Assembly: GCA_023374025.1 (NCBI GenBank)
Contig: SIJG01000064.1
Span: 23,943-87,942, forward strand
Source: Heterodera schachtii
Lineage: Eukaryota; Nematoda; Chromadorea; Rhabditida; Heteroderidae
Direction: 5' to 3'
DNA: 64,000 bases
Shown here: positions 60,144-64,000 of the stretch, piece after piece
Numbering within the stretch: the stretch's first letter is position 1
Layout of the letters: every line of letters starts with the position of its first letter
Notes under the pieces: generated by a model
What the model was told of the DNA's origin: nothing
Databases searched by the model: none
Seen by the model: the letters and a program-made list of their open reading frames with translations, nothing else
Made by a program: the position numbers and the translations under genes

Positions 60144-63100
60144 AGGTCCGCAACACGAAACTCTTGCGCAAGAAAGAAAATATTTTAAGAAAAGCGAATT
60201 TTCTATTCTTATTTAAATAATTCAATAAAATAATAAATTAATTTAAATGAATTAATGTATACTTTATTAATACACATATAAAAAAGTTCGTTTGTTTATT
60301 ATTAATTAGAAATGTTTTGCCAAAAATAAAATTAGAACAATCAAAGTTAATAACTTTTTTTCATTTTATTAAGAAAAGTATAAGAAAACTGAATAAATAA
60401 TATAAAAAGGATACAAATTCATTTGTTTAAATTTATAAAAATCTATTAATAAAAATATAAAAGGAACTAAAAATCACATTATGAAAATATCAAAGAAATA
60501 AAATTTTACTTATTATAACTATTAAATTGTCAAAATTTAAAACTTATATTACACCCTAATATTAGTAAATTATTAAATAAAAAGACTGAAATAATTAAGA
60601 CACATTTTTTCATAAATATAAAACTTTTTTGTAAACTTTCATATTATATATCTTTTTATTTATTATTTTCATTAAAATAAAATTTCAAAAAGTATAAAAT
60701 TTATATAAATAAAAAACTATTTTATCATCATACAAAAAATAGCCAATCATCAAACTTATAATTATTTTAAAATTTAGTTAAAGAAAAAATAATAATTCAT
60801 ATGCCATAATTAAGCCTTATTCTAAAATTATATCAAAATGCTATATTTTTCAAGTTCATTTAAATAAAGTATATAAATCTTTGTTATATGTATAATTATT
60901 TATAAAAAAATTTTAATCCAATAATTCAAAAAATTAAAAGAATTTAATACTTTATCATAATATCCATTTATTATTTTAAAAGACTTTTAATTTTTATTAA
61001 AATAATGAAAAAAGATAAAAAAATTTATAAAAAAAATTTGAGTTGACAAAATGTGGCAAAAAAAGAAATTAGACAAGAGAATTCAAAATAATCTAAATTC
61101 TGCTTAAAATAATTTTAAAAATAGATATTTATTCTAACTTTACGTGAGATGATCAAGGGTAATTTAACAACGAAAATATTTAAATTTATGTGATATAAAA
61201 TAAATTCATTAATAATTATTAAGAAAAAATGATTCTTTTTAAACATCTAATTAAATTATCAAAGTTTTAATTTTATTAAAAAATGTAAAAATTTATCAAA
61301 AAGCACAATATATAATAATGATAAATTTATAATAATAATAATAATTTTTTAAACTAATACTATGTTAGATAAATAACTTATAAATTAAAAAAAAGAAAAA
61401 ATATATTTACCGAATTTAGGTGTATTCTTCTTATTAATATTATATTTTCGAACAAGAGTTCAAAATTTCAACAAATTTGGATTCATTTTTTGAGCCTTTC
61501 GAGATCGGCATGCGAAATTGAACAAATAGATGAAATTAATAATTTGCAAAAAATTGTGAAATAATTATAATCCAATACCAAATGAAAAAATACAAATTTC
61601 ATCCATATTGGTTAAGATAGGATTACATATGGACAGCTTTGATATACGTTTAAATAATATTAAAAATAATATTTATATTTTAAATATACATTCATCTATT
61701 TACTGCCAATTTTAATCTTATAGCCAGTTTAATTGGGTAAAACATTGAATTTATATTAATTTTAATAAATAATTTCTAATCAATTAATGGCTGATAGTTC
61801 ACGAATAAATTATTTATATATTAATTTGTGTTTTATCATGTCATTTATGTAAATTGTGGCATTTTTTGATGAATCTTGAACTAATAAAAAAATATTATTC
61901 GCAATTCAACTATTAATTCCTATAAATATTAATTGTATGAAATGAAATTTTTGAAAGATTTATTCTAATATTTAAAAAAAATGAAATTTATGAAAATAAG
62001 TCTATTAAATATGTAAATATTTTAGTATAATATTTAAATTTAAAAAAAATTTTTTTCATCCATTTCGCTATTAAATTTATATATATTTTCATTTTGTTAA
62101 AAAGCACTTATAAGATTATTTATATGAATTTTATATATTCGGTTTTTGTTTTTTATTTACTTTAAAATCTATCCCACTTTATTAATTGCTTACATTCATA
62201 AAAATATTAAACAAGGTTATGTTATTTTGAATTTTAGTTATGAATTATAATTTCTTGTTAACATTAGCATTGTATAAATTCATTTATGAATTTTAATTTG
62301 ATTAACCTTGTCGACTTTTAACAAAACGTAACTTCATTAGTGAGATTGTTTATCTTTAATGGTTAATAATTTGTAAATACTTCATCGCATTTTTTTAATA
62401 CAAAAAATAATAAAAATTTGTAGTTTTTTAGTAAAATTATGTAATTTTATGGTATACTCAATCTTTTTGAGTTTTTTAAATTTGTGCTAATTATTGGTAA
62501 AATATATTCTAATTTATTTATAGTAATGAATTTAAATTAATTTTCAATTTAAATTTAATAATCACTTTTTATTTAGTTGAATGAAACTTTTTGGAACATC
62601 TTTTTGATTTCGTTTTTTATTTCTTTTCTGAGTAAAATTAATATATTAAAATCTTTAAGTGCTTTTTATTATAATTTATTTATGTTACCTTTATATATTT
62701 TAAAGCTTTTCTTTTTGAAAAACTCATTAAATATAATTTTATGCTTAAAATAATTAATATATATATATTTTGAGCAAACCACAGGCACATTAATTATTTT
62801 TTCACGTGAATATGTTTTTTAACTTATTTCTTTTTAAAAATTTTATGTAATTATTGAATTAATACTCTTCAATTATTTTTATGCATTATTTTGAATTTTA
62901 TCTTAAATTTATGCAACATAAAATAATTATTAAAACGTATCTGAATTTAAACTCGTAAATTTGTAAGTATTTGCATTTTATTTCATCAAAAATATTATTT
63001 CATTCATAATATTTTAATAATATTTTATTGTATTTTTAATGGAATTGTTCTTTATTGGTTTTAATTCTTCATAATTTTATATTTATTATTAAGTTTGGTT

Positions 63101-63215
63101 TGTATTTTTCAAATTTAATTTATTCTTATTAAATCCACATTCGCTTTAATTGTCTATAATTATTATTTTTTAATTATAACCGAATTTCACTCTAATAGTT
63201 TATTTAACTTACAAT
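60144..63215. other. AT-rich spacer
   Basis: No gene seen. A slightly GC-richer patch at 61480-61530 (GAGCCTTTCGAGATCGGCAT) has no clear identity. Confidence 0.6.
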
Positions 63216-63220
63216 GCAAC

Positions 63221-63658
63221 CACCCGAACTATAAGTCGGAAAATGCATATGTATTATATACCATTGGATAGAGCAGAGTGGACTTCTATTGCGAAGTTTT
63301 AATATTACGCCCATATAGCAAGAAACGAAAAAGTTATGGGGCCTCAAAAATTAAAATTTTGGCTGTTTTTTTCACTTAATCAGTTGGTTAAATTTGCGTT
63401 TTTGGAGCTCGGGTTCAAATCCAACATAAAATAATATATTTTAATTAATATAATATAACAAAACAAGTTAAAAAATAATTTTTTAGACTAAAAAATATTT
63501 GATAAGCTTTCTTTAGTAAAAATAAACAAAAATAATAATAAATGTAAAGTTTCTTGTTATATGGGTGTAAATATTAAAAATTCATAATAAAAGTCGACCC
63601 TGCTCTATCCAATGGTATATAACATATATGCATTTGCCGACTTACAGTTCGGGTGGTT
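63221..63658. mobile_element. 438-bp inverted-repeat element with a tRNA-like interior
   Basis: Left end ACCACCCGAACTATAAGTCG and inverted right end ACCACCCGAACTGTAAGTCG; the inverted match extends ~110 bp (TATACCATTGGATAGAGCAG in both arms). No target duplication is visible. At 63376-63440 the plus strand has TTAATCAGTTGGTTA, an A-box-like word, and GGGTTCAAATCC, a B-box-like word about 35 bp on, but the T stem does not pair well. Possibly a tRNA-derived segment carried by a fold-back element. Confidence 0.75.
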
Positions 63659-64000
63659 TCCTTGTTAATCTTTTTTAATAATTCATTCAATGTTGTCCGA
63701 CTTTGCGAATTGGATTTAATTAATTCAAATTTACATTTAATTTATTTTTTTGTTTTTTTTCGTTTTAATGAGCTAATTTCAACATTATTTATGCAGCCGA
63801 TTTGTGAAGAAGTTTAGTAAAAGCAGTAAAAGTCAACTTTTGAAAATATTTAAACAATCTAAGAATAATTTTTATTGAAATATATTTTATTATTTTTTAA
63901 ATACAATTTTAATCTAAAAAAATAATTTTCTTTTAAAATTAGCAACAAACATAAATATGAAAGCATGAGCAAATTGTAAATGCCAAACATTCATCAAGAG
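63659..64000. other. AT-rich spacer to the right edge
   Basis: No gene seen. Confidence 0.5.

Overview
Extremely AT-rich eukaryotic DNA with very few genes. Short GT-AG introns (42-61 bp in the recognisable genes, up to 156 bp at one inferred junction), a spliced Prp19 WD40 gene, a metazoan-style repeat load (hAT, Mutator-like, Tc1/mariner-like and fold-back elements) and a protein-primed family-B DNA polymerase fragment point to an animal. The Prp19 C-terminus reads most like nematode Prp19, so an AT-rich nematode is my best guess; the taxon is an inference.

Layout. 1-4.5 kb is the only gene-bearing part: the 3'-internal part of a family-B DNA polymerase (minus), a 71-nt tRNA-like gene (minus), a Mutator-like transposase relic with a FLYWCH-type remnant (minus), the WD40 part of Prp19 (minus, two single-base frameshifts) and two exons of an unrecognised acidic/basic protein (minus). 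4.5-13.7 kb holds two direct copies of a ~2.2-2.3 kb AT-rich segment that flank a GC-richer island with a very divergent, internally deleted small-subunit rRNA fragment (minus, about 9.73-10.17 kb). 13.7-25 kb is AT-rich spacer with fold-back MITEs, a GGGATCC-rich patch, an ATATGTA-iterated patch and a cluster of GCGAAGC mini-hairpins. 25.1-25.7 kb is a complete non-autonomous hAT element. 25.9-27.2 kb is a GC-rich island that looks like a decayed gene. 30.2-32.5 kb has two inverted hAT elements, each with its own perfect 8-bp target duplication, both keeping a zinc-finger exon but no catalytic domain. 36.4-51.4 kb has more relatives of these elements, one hAT insertion whose empty site survives in a nearby duplicate, and a large imperfect palindrome. 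51.4-64 kb is mostly featureless AT-rich DNA with an inverted copy of part of the palindrome family, a 15-bp iterated repeat end and a 438-bp inverted-repeat element near the right edge.

The most notable pattern: several fold-back elements with unrelated sequences have ends built from short tandem units of 15 bp (about 0.92, 14.6, 16.8, 37.9 and 58.2 kb). A second shared theme is a GC-rich hairpin (stem CCGGCGGTGCC, loop usually GATA) present in at least eight places inside hAT-like elements. I see no operon, CRISPR array or prokaryotic system.
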